Source of the DNA: an uncultured Acetatifactor sp. | GTDB lineage: Bacteria; Bacillota; Clostridia; Lachnospirales; Lachnospiraceae | Assembly (NCBI GenBank): GCA_934436245.1 | Contig: CAKSAM010000032.1 | Location: 1 to 30,868 of the forward strand | Reading direction: 5' to 3' | Length of the DNA stretch: 30,868 nt | In this document: one piece after another, positions 1 to 6,996 of the stretch | Layout: each line of letters starts with the position of its first letter | How positions within the stretch are numbered: the stretch's first letter is position 1 | The notes under the pieces: generated by a model | What the model was told of the DNA's origin: nothing | Seen by the model: only the letters and a program-made list of their open reading frames with translations | Database searches by the model: none | Translations under genes and position numbers: made by a program

Positions 1-357
1 TTATGCGATCTTGGACTTAGCCAGCTCTGCAAGGGTCTTGAAACCTTCTGCATCGTTAACTGCCAGGTCTGCCAGCATCTTTCTGTTCATATCAACGCCT
101 GCAAGCTTCAGACCGTACATGAACTTGCTGTAAGATAAACCGTTCATTCTGGCTGCTGCATTGATACGAGCGATCCACAGCTGTCTGAACTGACGCTTTC
201 TCTCTTTTCTACCTGCATAAGAGCTGGTCAGAGCTCTCATAACAGACTGCTTTGCTACTCTGTACTGCTTGCTTCTTGCGCCTCTGTAGCCCTTTGCAAG
301 CTTTAATACTCTATTGTGCTTCTTCTTGGCATTTAAGCCACCTTTAATTCTTGCCAT
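1..357 (-). CDS. rplT: 50S ribosomal protein L20
   Basis: L20 is a primary binder of 23S rRNA needed for early assembly of the large subunit. In Firmicutes it also represses its own operon by binding the mRNA leader. The 118-residue protein has the family's usual length, the very basic N-terminal half (MARIKGG start, KKKHN and the [10 protein letters not shown] stretch) and the [10 protein letters not shown] segment in the middle. The stop codon is at the first three bases of the window, so the gene is complete. An AGGAGG lies 9 nt before the ATG. It is the last visible gene of infC-rpmI-rplT, 23 nt after rpmI. The leader and promoter upstream of infC presumably control it. Confidence 0.98.
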   Translation of the reverse strand: MARIKGGLNAKKKHNRVLKLAKGYRGARSKQYRVAKQSVMRALTSSYAGRKERKRQFRQLWIARINAAARMNGLSYSKFMYGLKLAGVDMNRKMLADLAVNDAEGFKTLAELAKSKIA

Positions 358-380
358 GTCCTATTTCCTCCTCGCCTGAA

Positions 381-578
381 TTATAAATAAGGTAAAATCT
401 TCTTCATATTCTTAACATTAGTTGCATCCGTAATTGCAGGCTTTCTCAGATTACGTTTTCTCTTGGTAGACTTCTTGGTTAAGATATGGCTCTTGTAAGC
501 TTTAGATCTCTTTAACTTACCGGTTCCTGTTGCTTTAAAGCGCTTAGCTGCTGCTCTGCTTGTCTTCATTTTGGGCAT
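381..578 (-). CDS. rpmI: 50S ribosomal protein L35
   Basis: This is a small basic large-subunit protein of 65 residues, the usual L35 length. It starts [15 protein letters not shown] and has the [24 protein letters not shown] core typical of the family. GGAGG lies 8 nt upstream of the ATG. It sits between infC and rplT in the conserved order. A short perfect inverted repeat (612-628) separates it from infC. Confidence 0.98.
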   Translation of the reverse strand: MPKMKTSRAAAKRFKATGTGKLKRSKAYKSHILTKKSTKRKRNLRKPAITDATNVKNMKKILPYL

Positions 579-611
579 AACGAGTTCCTCCTAAACTTTA
601 CTTAATCTATC

Positions 612-628
612 GTGTCGGAATCCGACAC
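612..628 (-). repeat. Perfect 7-bp stem in infC-rpmI spacer
   Basis: GTGTCGG and CCGACAC face each other across AAT, inside the 66-nt gap between infC and rpmI. On the coding strand no T tract follows, so it does not look like an intrinsic terminator. It could be an RNA processing site, a stability element, or a second contact for L20. The sequence shows only the hairpin. Confidence 0.6.
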
Positions 629-644
629 TTTTTAACTGTACGAA

Positions 645-1151
645 TTAACGCTTCTCAGTTAAAAACATTGTCATGCTTCTGCCTTCTACCTTGGGAGCTT
701 TTTCCACTACCGCAATATCGGACAGGCTCTGTGCGATATCATCTAAGATATGCTTGCTGTTGTTCATATGTGCCATCTCTCTGCCACGGAATCTCAGGGT
801 GATCTTCACTCTGTCGCCCTTGGTCAGGAACTTTCTGGCTGCTGCAATCTTGGTGTTCAGATCGTTGGTATCGATATTAGGGGAAAGTCTGATCTCCTTG
901 ATATCGATGACCTTCTGCTTCTTCTTTGCTTCCTTCTCTTTTCTCACCTGCTCGTATTTGTACTTACCGTAATCCACGATCTTACAAACAGGAGGCTTTG
1001 CCGTAGGAGCAATCTTCACCAGGTCGAGTCCGGCTTCCTCTGCCATCTTCAAGGCATCTCTGGAAGAAACGATTCCGAGCTGTTCTCCGTCTTCTCCAAT
1101 CAGTCGTACTTCTTTGTCTCTGATCTGTTCATTAATCATTAAATCGCTAAT
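645..1151 (-). CDS. infC: Translation initiation factor IF-3 (probable AUU start)
   Basis: IF-3 binds the 30S subunit, keeps it apart from 50S and rejects non-canonical start codons. The protein shows the family hallmarks INEQIRDKEVRLIGEDGEQLG at the N terminus, then KPPVCKIVDYGKYKYEQ, and the C-terminal domain with IDTNDLNTK and RFRGREMAH. The first in-frame ATG (1139) lies 20 nt from the only good Shine-Dalgarno (GGAGGT, 1160-1165), which is too far. An in-frame ATT at 1149-1151 lies 8 nt from it, giving a 168-residue protein beginning M(AUU)-S-D-L-M-I-N-E. Known infC genes, such as those of Escherichia coli and Bacillus subtilis, use AUU so that IF-3 limits its own synthesis. I prefer that start; the alternative is ATG 1139 (164 aa). 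Confidence 0.9.
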   Translation of the reverse strand: MSDLMINEQIRDKEVRLIGEDGEQLGIVSSRDALKMAEEAGLDLVKIAPTAKPPVCKIVDYGKYKYEQVRKEKEAKKKQKVIDIKEIRLSPNIDTNDLNTKIAAARKFLTKGDRVKITLRFRGREMAHMNNSKHILDDIAQSLSDIAVVEKAPKVEGRSMTMFLTEKR

Positions 1152-1159
1152 GGTTGTGT

Positions 1160-1165
1160 ACCTCC
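1160..1165 (-). promoter_or_regulatory. infC ribosome binding site fixing an AUU start
   Basis: GGAGGT on the minus strand. It is 8 nt from the ATT at 1149-1151 but 20 nt from the ATG at 1137-1139, so spacing favours the ATT. Confidence 0.75.
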
Positions 1166-1187
1166 ATAAGAAAATGTATTAAACAAT

Positions 1188-1354
1188 AAAAAAAAGCAGA
1201 TAGCATAACTATCCACCTGTTCCCTTCACGGACTGCTCTCATTCAAACAAATTCCAAACGAGTTCTCTGTCTATGAAAAAATCTGAACGCTTACCAGCCT
1301 GCGCCGTAAGGTGAGAGTGGATACTCTGCTTGTTGTGTCGTGTTCTTCACACGC
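1188..1354 (-). promoter_or_regulatory. Ribosomal L20-type leader with terminator/antiterminator
   Basis: This is a leader of about 200 nt between the promoter and infC. Just before the infC ribosome binding site it ends in a hairpin (stem GATAG/CTATC extended by G-U pairs) followed by eight T, so it is an intrinsic terminator. The 5' arm of the terminator contains GTGGATA (plus strand 1210-1216). Its exact complement TATCCAC lies about 100 nt upstream in the leader (1317-1323), so a competing antiterminator can form. This matches the known Firmicutes L20 leader, where excess L20 favours termination. The match to that family is inferred from position and architecture. Confidence 0.75.
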
Positions 1355-1360
1355 TTAAAT

Positions 1361-1389
1361 AGAATACCACGGAGTTTCCCTGATGTCAA
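1361..1389 (-). promoter_or_regulatory. Sigma-A type promoter for infC-rpmI-rplT
   Basis: The -35 is TTGACA (1384-1389, perfect), the spacer is 17 bp, and the -10 is TATTCT (1361-1366). Transcription should start near 1354, giving a leader of about 200 nt before infC. Confidence 0.85.
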
Positions 1390-1441
1390 CCCCGTTTTTA
1401 CAATAATATTACATTTTTTCAGATTACTGTATTCTATGTAC

Positions 1442-1457
1442 CGGCGGTCTCCCGCCG
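1442..1457. repeat. GC-rich 6-bp hairpin after the DUF1540 gene
   Basis: CGGCGG and CCGCCG flank TCTC, about 80 nt past the stop of the DUF1540 gene. There is no T tract on either side, so a terminator role is only possible. The rest of 1390-1538 shows nothing I recognise. Confidence 0.4.
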
Positions 1458-1538
1458 AATCCGATCATTTGCTTTATTATCTGCGTTTTGCAGGGATTTG
1501 TCAAGCCGGATCTGATGATTCTATTTCCTGTCTGTTTC

Positions 1539-1859
1539 CTATTTTTCTGTAAAAGTAGCGCAGGCCGTCTCTCTGCAGTCGCAGGCACCGCATCCCTTGA
1601 TATCCACATGATCCGCCACGCACTTGTAATTGCTGTTATAAATACATTTTACCGCCTCACAGTCGATGCTGATCGTATGGCTTGGATGAGACAGGGAATT
1701 ACTGAAAGATTCTCTTCCCTCTCTCTTCTGCGCAAAGCTCTCACAGCAGGTGCCGTCACAGTCACAGGCATGCTTGCCGCCCACCATGATGTCTCCCTTG
1801 CTGCACAGACAGTCCTTATTATAGGTACAATTTTCCACAACACATTTTAAATCTGCCAT
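1539..1859 (-). CDS. Cysteine-rich protein with two DUF1540 domains
   Basis: This 106-residue protein is made of two similar modules, about residues 4-47 and 62-106. Each has the DUF1540 pattern: a C-x4-C-x6-C cluster, a central I-x-V or D-I-K segment and a closing C-x-C ... C-x-S/T-F. There are 16 cysteines in all, suggesting a small metal-binding (probably zinc) fold. The spacer between modules is Ser/His-rich. GAGG lies 5 nt before the ATG. Such proteins are common in clostridia and their function is unknown. It appears to stand alone. Confidence 0.85.
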   Translation of the reverse strand: MADLKCVVENCTYNKDCLCSKGDIMVGGKHACDCDGTCCESFAQKREGRESFSNSLSHPSHTISIDCEAVKCIYNSNYKCVADHVDIKGCGACDCRETACATFTEK

Positions 1860-1875
1860 GTTTTCCTCGCCTTCT

Positions 1876-1890
1876 GCCGCTTCCTGCGGC
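1876..1890 (-). repeat. Small hairpin upstream of the DUF1540 start
   Basis: GCCGC/GCGGC stem with a 5-nt loop reading AGGAA on the coding strand, about 15 nt before the ribosome binding site. A role in translation is speculative. Confidence 0.35.
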
Positions 1891-2053
1891 TCCTCATCTT
1901 CTTTTTCTGATCTGAAAATTTAAAAATTTTAAAAGAGGACACGCAGCAAAAGAGCCGATGCAGTCCCACCACGTGTCATTGATAGTCTGTGCAGATTTTA
2001 AAAACTTATTCCTGCTACTGGATTTTTTACAGAATATGTGCTATATTCTCTTT

Positions 2054-2069
2054 GTTAGTTTTAACTAAC
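2054..2069. promoter_or_regulatory. Perfect palindrome, possible operator
   Basis: GTTAGTT-TT-AACTAAC, a 7-bp dyad 120 bp upstream of the methyltransferase start, in AT-rich DNA. Size and symmetry resemble a dimeric repressor site. No confident -35/-10 pair could be placed around it. In 1860-2188 I otherwise see only this and the repeat element at 2091-2157. Confidence 0.35.
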
Positions 2070-2090
2070 TCATTGTTTTATTCATACTCA

Positions 2091-2157
2091 TAACTATTCA
2101 GAACCTCATTTGCGAAACTGCTCTTTTAGCGTTTTATCAAATAACACAGTTCTGAAT
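2091..2157. repeat. Dispersed palindromic element, copy 1
   Basis: It begins TAACTATTCAGAACC and ends GTTCTGAAT, with ATTCAGAAC (2096-2104) inverted at 2149-2157. Its first half aligns with the reverse complement of the right half of copy 3 (7254-7430): the shared order is TAACTATTCAGAACC, CATT, GC, AAAC, GC, TTTT, AATAACA. It lies just upstream of the methyltransferase. Confidence 0.7.
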
Positions 2158-2188
2158 CATTGCAAATTTTTATACAGGAGGACTTCCC

Positions 2189-2830
2189 ATGACATCCGAA
2201 GAATATAAAGCACTTTCTGTCAAAGAATTCACTGAAGCCGCCAAAATATACGACAGCGGTCACTCCGGAATTTATGAAATGTGTAAAGATGATTACCCTT
2301 ATCTCTTAGAAGAACTGGAAAAGGAGCCCTTTGACGCAGTACTGGACTGTGGCTGCGGCACCGGTCCCGTGATCGAACTGTTGCACGAAAAATATCCTGA
2401 CAAACACTATACCGGTCTGGATCTGACCCCGGAGATGATCCGTGTGGCACAGGCAAAAAATCTCTCCAACACTGACTTCGTCGTGGGAGACTGCGAGAAT
2501 ATCCCTTTCCCGGAGAACACCTTCGATGCGATCATCTCTTCCAACAGCTTCCATCACTATCCGAATCCTCAGGACTTTTTCAACAGTGCTTACAAAGTTC
2601 TGAAAAAGAACGGCCGTCTGATCCTGCGGGACTACACTACGAAATCCGGCGTGCTCCTGTGGCTGTGCAATCATATCGAGATGCCCCTGGCCCATCTGTG
2701 CGGTCACGGAGATGTCAGACTGTATTCCGGTGCGGAGTTTAAGAAGTTTGCTGAAACTGCAGGTTTTGAAGTGCTTTCTTTTGAAGCGCAGCCGAAAATG
2801 CGTGCCCATCTCGTTGCCCGTAAAAAATAA
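2189..2830 (+). CDS. Class I SAM-dependent methyltransferase
   Basis: A 213-residue soluble enzyme with a Rossmann methyltransferase fold. Motif I is VLDCGCGTG at residues 51-59, the acidic end of strand 2 is in YTGLDLTPEM, FVVGDCENIPF is the motif II region, and DAIISSNSFHHYPNP follows as in UbiE/Methyltransf_11 proteins. The substrate cannot be told from sequence. AGGAGG lies 8 nt before the ATG. It is a single plus-strand gene flanked by minus-strand genes, with its own terminator (2855-2896). A palindrome upstream (2054-2069) might be an operator. Confidence 0.85.
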   Translation: MTSEEYKALSVKEFTEAAKIYDSGHSGIYEMCKDDYPYLLEELEKEPFDAVLDCGCGTGPVIELLHEKYPDKHYTGLDLTPEMIRVAQAKNLSNTDFVVGDCENIPFPENTFDAIISSNSFHHYPNPQDFFNSAYKVLKKNGRLILRDYTTKSGVLLWLCNHIEMPLAHLCGHGDVRLYSGAEFKKFAETAGFEVLSFEAQPKMRAHLVARKK

Positions 2831-2854
2831 TCTTCTTTTATCGTCATACCATTC

Positions 2855-2896
2855 AAAAATCGCCATCTCCTCTTTTATAAGGAAACGGCGATTTTT
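2855..2896. terminator. Bidirectional intrinsic terminator
   Basis: AAAAATCGCC (2855-2864) pairs with GGCGATTTTT (2887-2896). T runs on both strands suit the converging methyltransferase (+) and thrS (-). Confidence 0.85.
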
Positions 2897-2939
2897 CTAT
2901 TTCTTTATTTTCCTACTTTGCTTTTATCTCGCAACCAGA

Positions 2940-4703
2940 TTACTTACTCAGCTTCTTGGTTGCGATCTCATCCTTTAACATAGCCAGGAACTCGTCCTTA
3001 GATACAGTAGTGGTGTTCTGCTGTCCATGCAGACGATAGCTTACGGTGCCGTCCTGTGCTTCCTGTTTTCCTAAGATGATCAGGTAAGGGATCTTCTTCA
3101 CCTGTGCTTCTCTTACACGATAGCCCAGCTTCTCTGCTCTCTCATCGATATCTGCTCTGATGTTATTGTCCAGCAGATAACCGTACAGATCATGGGCATA
3201 AGCGTTCAGCTCTTCATCGTCGTTCTTGACCGGCAGGATCATAGCCTGTACGGGAGCCAGCCACAGAGGCAGGTTGCCCTTGGTCTCCTCCAGGATATAA
3301 GCCATGAATCTGTCCAGAGATCCTAAGATTGCTCTGTGCAGAACCACGGGGGTCTTCTTCTGGCCGTCCTTGTCTACATAGGTCAGATTGAATTTTGCAG
3401 GCAGGCAGAAATCCAGCTGGCAGGTAGACAGGGTGTACTCGTTACCTACCGCAGGTTTTACATTAACATCCAGCTTCGGTCCGTAGAATGCAGCCTCACC
3501 GATCTCCTCGGTGTACTCGATACCCAGGTCGTTCAGAACCTTGCGCAGAGCGTCCTCTGCATTGTTCCACATTTCGTCGTCATCATGATATTTTACCTTG
3601 TCCTCCGGATCTCTCAGAGACAGGACACATCTGTAATCGGTGATACCGAAATCCTTGTAGGTATTGAAGATCAGGTCTACTACCTTGGAGAACTCGGACT
3701 CGATCTGCTCAGGTGTTACGAACAGATGGGCGTCGTTCTGGCAGAAATGTCTGCCTCTCTCGATACCCTTCAGGGTACCGCTGGCTTCAAAACGGAAGTC
3801 ATGGGCGATCTCACCGATACGGATGGGCAGATCCTTGTAGGAATGCTGTGTATTAGCGTAGATCATCATGTGGTGAGGGCAGTTCATGGGACGCAGTACA
3901 AAGGACTCTCCTTCCACTTCCATAGGAGGGAACATGTTCTCCTTGTAGTGATCCCAGTGTCCGGAGGTCTTGTACAGATTTACAGTACCTACGCAGGGAG
4001 TCATAACGTGCAGATAACCCAGTCTTCTCTCTTTGTCCTTAATATAATTCTCCAGCTCCTGCCATACGGTGTAGCCCTTAGGAAGGAACATAGGCAGTCC
4101 ACGGCCTACCAGATCATCGGACATGAACAGCTCCATCTCCTTGCCGATCTTTCTGTGGTCACGCTCTTTGGCCTCTTCTAACTCCTTCAGATGTGCTTCC
4201 AGTTCTTCTGCGGTAGGGAAGCAGACACCGTAGATACGCTGCATTACGTGGTTGCTGGCATCACCCTTCCAGTATACACCGGAGTGCTTTACCAGCTTGA
4301 AGTTCTTGCACAGCTTGGTGCTGTCTACGTGAGGTCCACGGCACAGATCAGTGAAATCGCCCTGGTCGTATACGGTGATGTTGCCATCTTCCAGATTACT
4401 GATCAGGTCCAGCTTGTACATATCGTCCTTGAACATTTCCATAGCTTCTGCTTTGGAAACTTCTCTTCTGTAGATCTTCTTGCCTTCCTTGCAGATCTTC
4501 TTCATCTCTTTTTCGATGGCAGCGATCACTTCGTCGTTGACTACATCATTGCCGAGATCGATATCATAATAGAAGCCTTCCTTTACCACAGGTCCTACCC
4601 AGAATTTTGCATGAGGATACAGATGCTTGACAGCCTGTGCCATGACATGGGCGCAGGAATGATTGAGAGTTGAAAGTCTTTCGTCTTCCTTAAAATTTAC
4701 CAT
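2940..4703 (-). CDS. thrS: Threonine-tRNA ligase lacking the TGS domain
   Basis: It charges tRNA-Thr with threonine. At 587 residues it is shorter than the usual 640 or so. It opens directly in the editing domain (HSCAH, H15/H19, with the matching C121-x3-H125 in CRGPHVDS), so the N-terminal TGS domain is absent. The class II catalytic core follows: motif 2 FRFEASGTLKGIERGRHF, MNCPHH for zinc, GPKLDVNV, then motif 3 around LHRAILGSLDRFMAY and the anticodon-binding domain. AAGGAG lies 8 nt before the ATG. No TGS-coding sequence is seen upstream, only the T-box leader, so this looks like a natural short form. Regulation is by the T-box (4826-5066). Confidence 0.97.
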   Translation of the reverse strand: MVNFKEDERLSTLNHSCAHVMAQAVKHLYPHAKFWVGPVVKEGFYYDIDLGNDVVNDEVIAAIEKEMKKICKEGKKIYRREVSKAEAMEMFKDDMYKLDLISNLEDGNITVYDQGDFTDLCRGPHVDSTKLCKNFKLVKHSGVYWKGDASNHVMQRIYGVCFPTAEELEAHLKELEEAKERDHRKIGKEMELFMSDDLVGRGLPMFLPKGYTVWQELENYIKDKERRLGYLHVMTPCVGTVNLYKTSGHWDHYKENMFPPMEVEGESFVLRPMNCPHHMMIYANTQHSYKDLPIRIGEIAHDFRFEASGTLKGIERGRHFCQNDAHLFVTPEQIESEFSKVVDLIFNTYKDFGITDYRCVLSLRDPEDKVKYHDDDEMWNNAEDALRKVLNDLGIEYTEEIGEAAFYGPKLDVNVKPAVGNEYTLSTCQLDFCLPAKFNLTYVDKDGQKKTPVVLHRAILGSLDRFMAYILEETKGNLPLWLAPVQAMILPVKNDDEELNAYAHDLYGYLLDNNIRADIDERAEKLGYRVREAQVKKIPYLIILGKQEAQDGTVSYRLHGQQNTTTVSKDEFLAMLKDEIATKKLSK

Positions 4704-4730
4704 TTTCGTTCTCCTTTTTGTTGTTTTCTA

Positions 4731-4822
4731 AACTATTCTGAGTCCTATAAATGCCGCCAGAAGTTCTCACGAATGCAAGTATTCGACGCACTTTAGTCCA
4801 TATTTACATGACTCTGAACAGT
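4731..4822 (-). repeat. Dispersed palindromic element, copy 2, in the thrS leader
   Basis: Ends read AACTATTCTGAGTCCTATAAATG on one side and, on the opposite strand, CTGTTCAGAGTCATGTAAATATG on the other. The core on the minus strand, GCGTCGAATACTTGCATTCGT, matches copy 3 (7291-7311) with one difference, and TTTATAGG is also shared. It sits between the T-box terminator and the thrS ribosome binding site and lengthens the leader by about 90 nt. Confidence 0.75.
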
Positions 4823-4825
4823 CGC

Positions 4826-5066
4826 AAAATAAAAGTCCCCTGCAACAATCTGCAAGGGACGTATCACACGCGGTTCCACCCTGATTGCAATTATTTACTA
4901 TAAAATAACTGCCACTCATTTGCTCGTAACGGGAGCTGCCGGGCTGTATTAAAGCCACTCAGAGATGGTCTTCGTCCGCATCCGGCAGAACCGCTCACAG
5001 CTCCTGTTCCTGACAGGGCGGTTCTCTCTGGTGCCTTTACTGCATCCTACTCTTCTCTTCAACGTT
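4826..5066 (-). promoter_or_regulatory. T-box riboswitch, threonine-specific
   Basis: The highly conserved T-box sequence AGGGTGGAACCGCG is present (plus strand 4869-4882). It precedes a strong terminator: GTCCCTTGCA/TGCAGGGGAC (4835-4860) with TTTTATTTT after it. Stem I is closed by AGAGA/TCTCT. On its 3' side the specifier loop offers ACC followed by A (plus strand 4967-4969), a threonine codon, which fits the downstream thrS. Uncharged tRNA-Thr should stabilise the antiterminator. Confidence 0.92.
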
Positions 5067-5072
5067 TTATTT

Positions 5073-5101
5073 ATTATCTGTTGCTTTAGGACTTATGTTG
5101 A
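5073..5101 (-). promoter_or_regulatory. Candidate promoter for the thrS T-box transcript
   Basis: -35 TCAACA (5096-5101), 17-bp spacer, -10 GATAAT (5073-5078). It would start transcription near 5066, just before stem I. The -35 is a poor match, so the call is tentative. Confidence 0.45.
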
Positions 5102-5139
5102 TATCATAGACCTTTTTTCCCCGAATGTAAAGAGGGAAT

Positions 5140-5640
5140 TTAATTTCCGATAGCCTGTGAAATATAATTTCCCACGCTCTCCCTGGGCATGTCAAGAGAT
5201 ACCGCCAATTCCCCATACAGCTGATCCTCTGCAATACGGAAATATCTGGCATCCACTGCAGTCTCCTTGCGTCCTGCCTCTTCTCTGGCCCGCTTACGCA
5301 GGCAGATAGTCTTGATGATGCGGATCAGATCCTGGCAGTTGCTGGTCTTTAAACAATTCTTGTATTCCTGCTCTAGCAGCTTATCATTGGCAATAGTGAT
5401 CAGTGGGATCTCCGGAATCCTGTGGATCAGACTTTCCGCTTCCTCATGTGCAAGCACTTTCCGCATGGAACCTTCCGCTGTATCTACCGGAATATATACC
5501 GTACTGGAAGACAGATACAGAGGTTTTAAAATATAATACTCTCTCTTCTTGTCCACTCCTGCAATATCCAATGTCGTGATCTCTTCCACTACACAGACTC
5601 CCTTACTGCCACATACTACACGTTCGCCCTTCTGAAACAC
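5140..5640 (-). CDS. CarD-family transcriptional regulator
   Basis: CarD/CdnL proteins bind the RNA polymerase beta subunit and tune promoter opening. The N-terminal RNA-polymerase-interacting domain starts VFQKGERVVCGSKGVCVVEEI and continues through YYILKPLYLSSSTVYIPVD. A helical C-terminal half follows, as in other clostridial members. The open frame begins at an ATG at 5715, but that adds 25 residues unlike the family. A GTG at 5640 has a good AGGAAGG 5 nt upstream and starts at the domain boundary, giving 166 residues, so I chose it. It lies between the SGNH-GNAT gene's terminator and the thrS transcript. Confidence 0.88.
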   Translation of the reverse strand: MFQKGERVVCGSKGVCVVEEITTLDIAGVDKKREYYILKPLYLSSSTVYIPVDTAEGSMRKVLAHEEAESLIHRIPEIPLITIANDKLLEQEYKNCLKTSNCQDLIRIIKTICLRKRAREEAGRKETAVDARYFRIAEDQLYGELAVSLDMPRESVGNYISQAIGN

Positions 5641-5726
5641 CTTAACCTTCCTTTCCTCTGCCGATTGCAGAAAATTGAAAACACAATTTCCGTTTACTAC
5701 CAATAGTATACCCATATTTTAACAGA

Positions 5727-5761
5727 AAAAACGCCGAAATGTCAGTATCTTTCGGCGTTTC
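5727..5761 (-). terminator. Intrinsic terminator after the SGNH-GNAT gene
   Basis: AAACGCCGAAA pairs with TTTCGGCGTTT across a loop of about 10 nt, followed by T6 on the minus strand. It separates the SGNH-GNAT transcript from the CarD-family gene. Confidence 0.85.
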
Positions 5762-5811
5762 TGATTATTTTCGTGAATATTGCTCATAAGGACTCGGTCA
5801 GGTGTTGTGCA

Positions 5812-6978
5812 TTATTTCTGATAGGCGATACGGGGATCCCCATTTTTCAGGTAAATAATGCCTCTGCGTTGGAAGCCATTCTTCTCTAATAAGTGCTGCA
5901 TGGTGTGATTATCGAAATGGGTGTCGGCTCGCAGGTAGGATACTTTCTTCTCACAAAAAGCAACACATTTTGCAAACAGTCCCCTCACTTCTCCATCTCC
6001 TGCCAGGCGATGGATCGTGCCGTAAGGGGTTTCCTCCCGCCAGCTGCCGTCCTCGATATAAGCATAGGTCGGTTCCTCTTCCAGCAGAAGCATGAATACC
6101 CCGTGGATGCGTCCGTCTTTTTTATACACATACAGCCGCTGTTTTTCAATGTCTGTCCGCAGCGTCTCCGGATCCGGATACGCACCGTTCCACTGGTTCG
6201 GATTGCCGCTTGCCCGCATGTAGGCTTTGGCGATGTCATAGATCTCCAGGATCCTGGGCAGATCTGTCTCTTTTGCCGTTACGATCTCCTCCATCCCGTC
6301 GCCATCTTTCCTCTCTTCCACTGCCTCCGGTACCGTTTTCCCCAGAATGTCCCTCACGGCGGTCTCCATCCGCTCTGCCAGCTGTCTGTGGCCCTTCGCT
6401 GTCAGGTGCACATGATCCGCCTTCGTCAGCTCACAACCTCCCGCATCTAAGAAATCCGCCCGTTTCGCCACTGCCAGAAAAGCATATTCTCTTGCCAGTG
6501 CTCTCGTTGTCTCCACGCTTTTTTCATTAAAATCAGGATAAATCACACCCTCTTCGATGGGAACCGGGGCCACGATCAGGATCTTCGGTTCATTCTTCCC
6601 CCAGCAGGGAACCGATTTTGCCTCTTCCACGAGGATCTGCATGCCTTTCGTGATCTTCTTCGCATCCGTATCGAATTTCACTTTGGAATCATTGGTGCCC
6701 AGCATCAGGATCAGCAGATCCAGCGGTTCATGACTGTTCAACAGGGCATGCAATACCGGCAGCAGATTCACCGAATCCATGTCCGGATCATCATACACAC
6801 AGGTTCTGCCGCTTAAGCCTTCCTCAATGACCAGATACTCCGCTCCCAATGCTTTCTGTAACAGGCAGGTCCAGCGTTCCTCTTCATTATATCTGCTGCC
6901 GTGGTCTGCACTCTCCGACGGATTGGTGCAGAGCCCGTGGGTATTGGAATCTCCAATGCACAAAATATGTTTTTTCAC
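5812..6978 (-). CDS. SGNH/GDSL hydrolase fused to GNAT acetyltransferase
   Basis: A 388-residue two-domain enzyme. Residues 1-211 are an SGNH esterase: the nucleophile block IGDSNTHG (Ser11), GLSGRT near 55, block III GTND (94-97) and the catalytic D188-H-V-H191. After a charged linker (about 212-228) residues 229-388 form a GNAT domain with YIEDGSW, YGTIHRLAGDGEVRG and a C-terminal NHTMQHLLEKNGFQRRG acetyl-CoA-binding signature. Met229 begins the GNAT part exactly where a free-standing gene would start, suggesting a gene fusion. Start is GTG, with GGAGAG upstream. No signal peptide is seen, so it should be cytoplasmic. A deacylase plus acetyltransferase acting on one small or sugar substrate is plausible but inferred. 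It follows a 37-residue ORF by 18 nt. Confidence 0.88.
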   Translation of the reverse strand: MKKHILCIGDSNTHGLCTNPSESADHGSRYNEEERWTCLLQKALGAEYLVIEEGLSGRTCVYDDPDMDSVNLLPVLHALLNSHEPLDLLILMLGTNDSKVKFDTDAKKITKGMQILVEEAKSVPCWGKNEPKILIVAPVPIEEGVIYPDFNEKSVETTRALAREYAFLAVAKRADFLDAGGCELTKADHVHLTAKGHRQLAERMETAVRDILGKTVPEAVEERKDGDGMEEIVTAKETDLPRILEIYDIAKAYMRASGNPNQWNGAYPDPETLRTDIEKQRLYVYKKDGRIHGVFMLLLEEEPTYAYIEDGSWREETPYGTIHRLAGDGEVRGLFAKCVAFCEKKVSYLRADTHFDNHTMQHLLEKNGFQRRGIIYLKNGDPRIAYQK

Positions 6979-6996
6979 TGTTTAACTCTCCGTTTT

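Noticed and set aside
3336..4181. 281-residue plus-strand ORF opposite thrS
   Set aside because: Antisense shadow of a well-conserved gene; composition follows complement codons and no ribosome binding site was seen.
4767..4958. 63-residue minus-strand ORF
   Set aside because: It overlaps the T-box antiterminator and terminator and the repeat element. The RNA features explain the sequence.
5641..5715. 25-residue extension of the CarD-family protein
   Set aside because: Unlike the family; the GTG at 5640 has the ribosome binding site and starts at the domain boundary.
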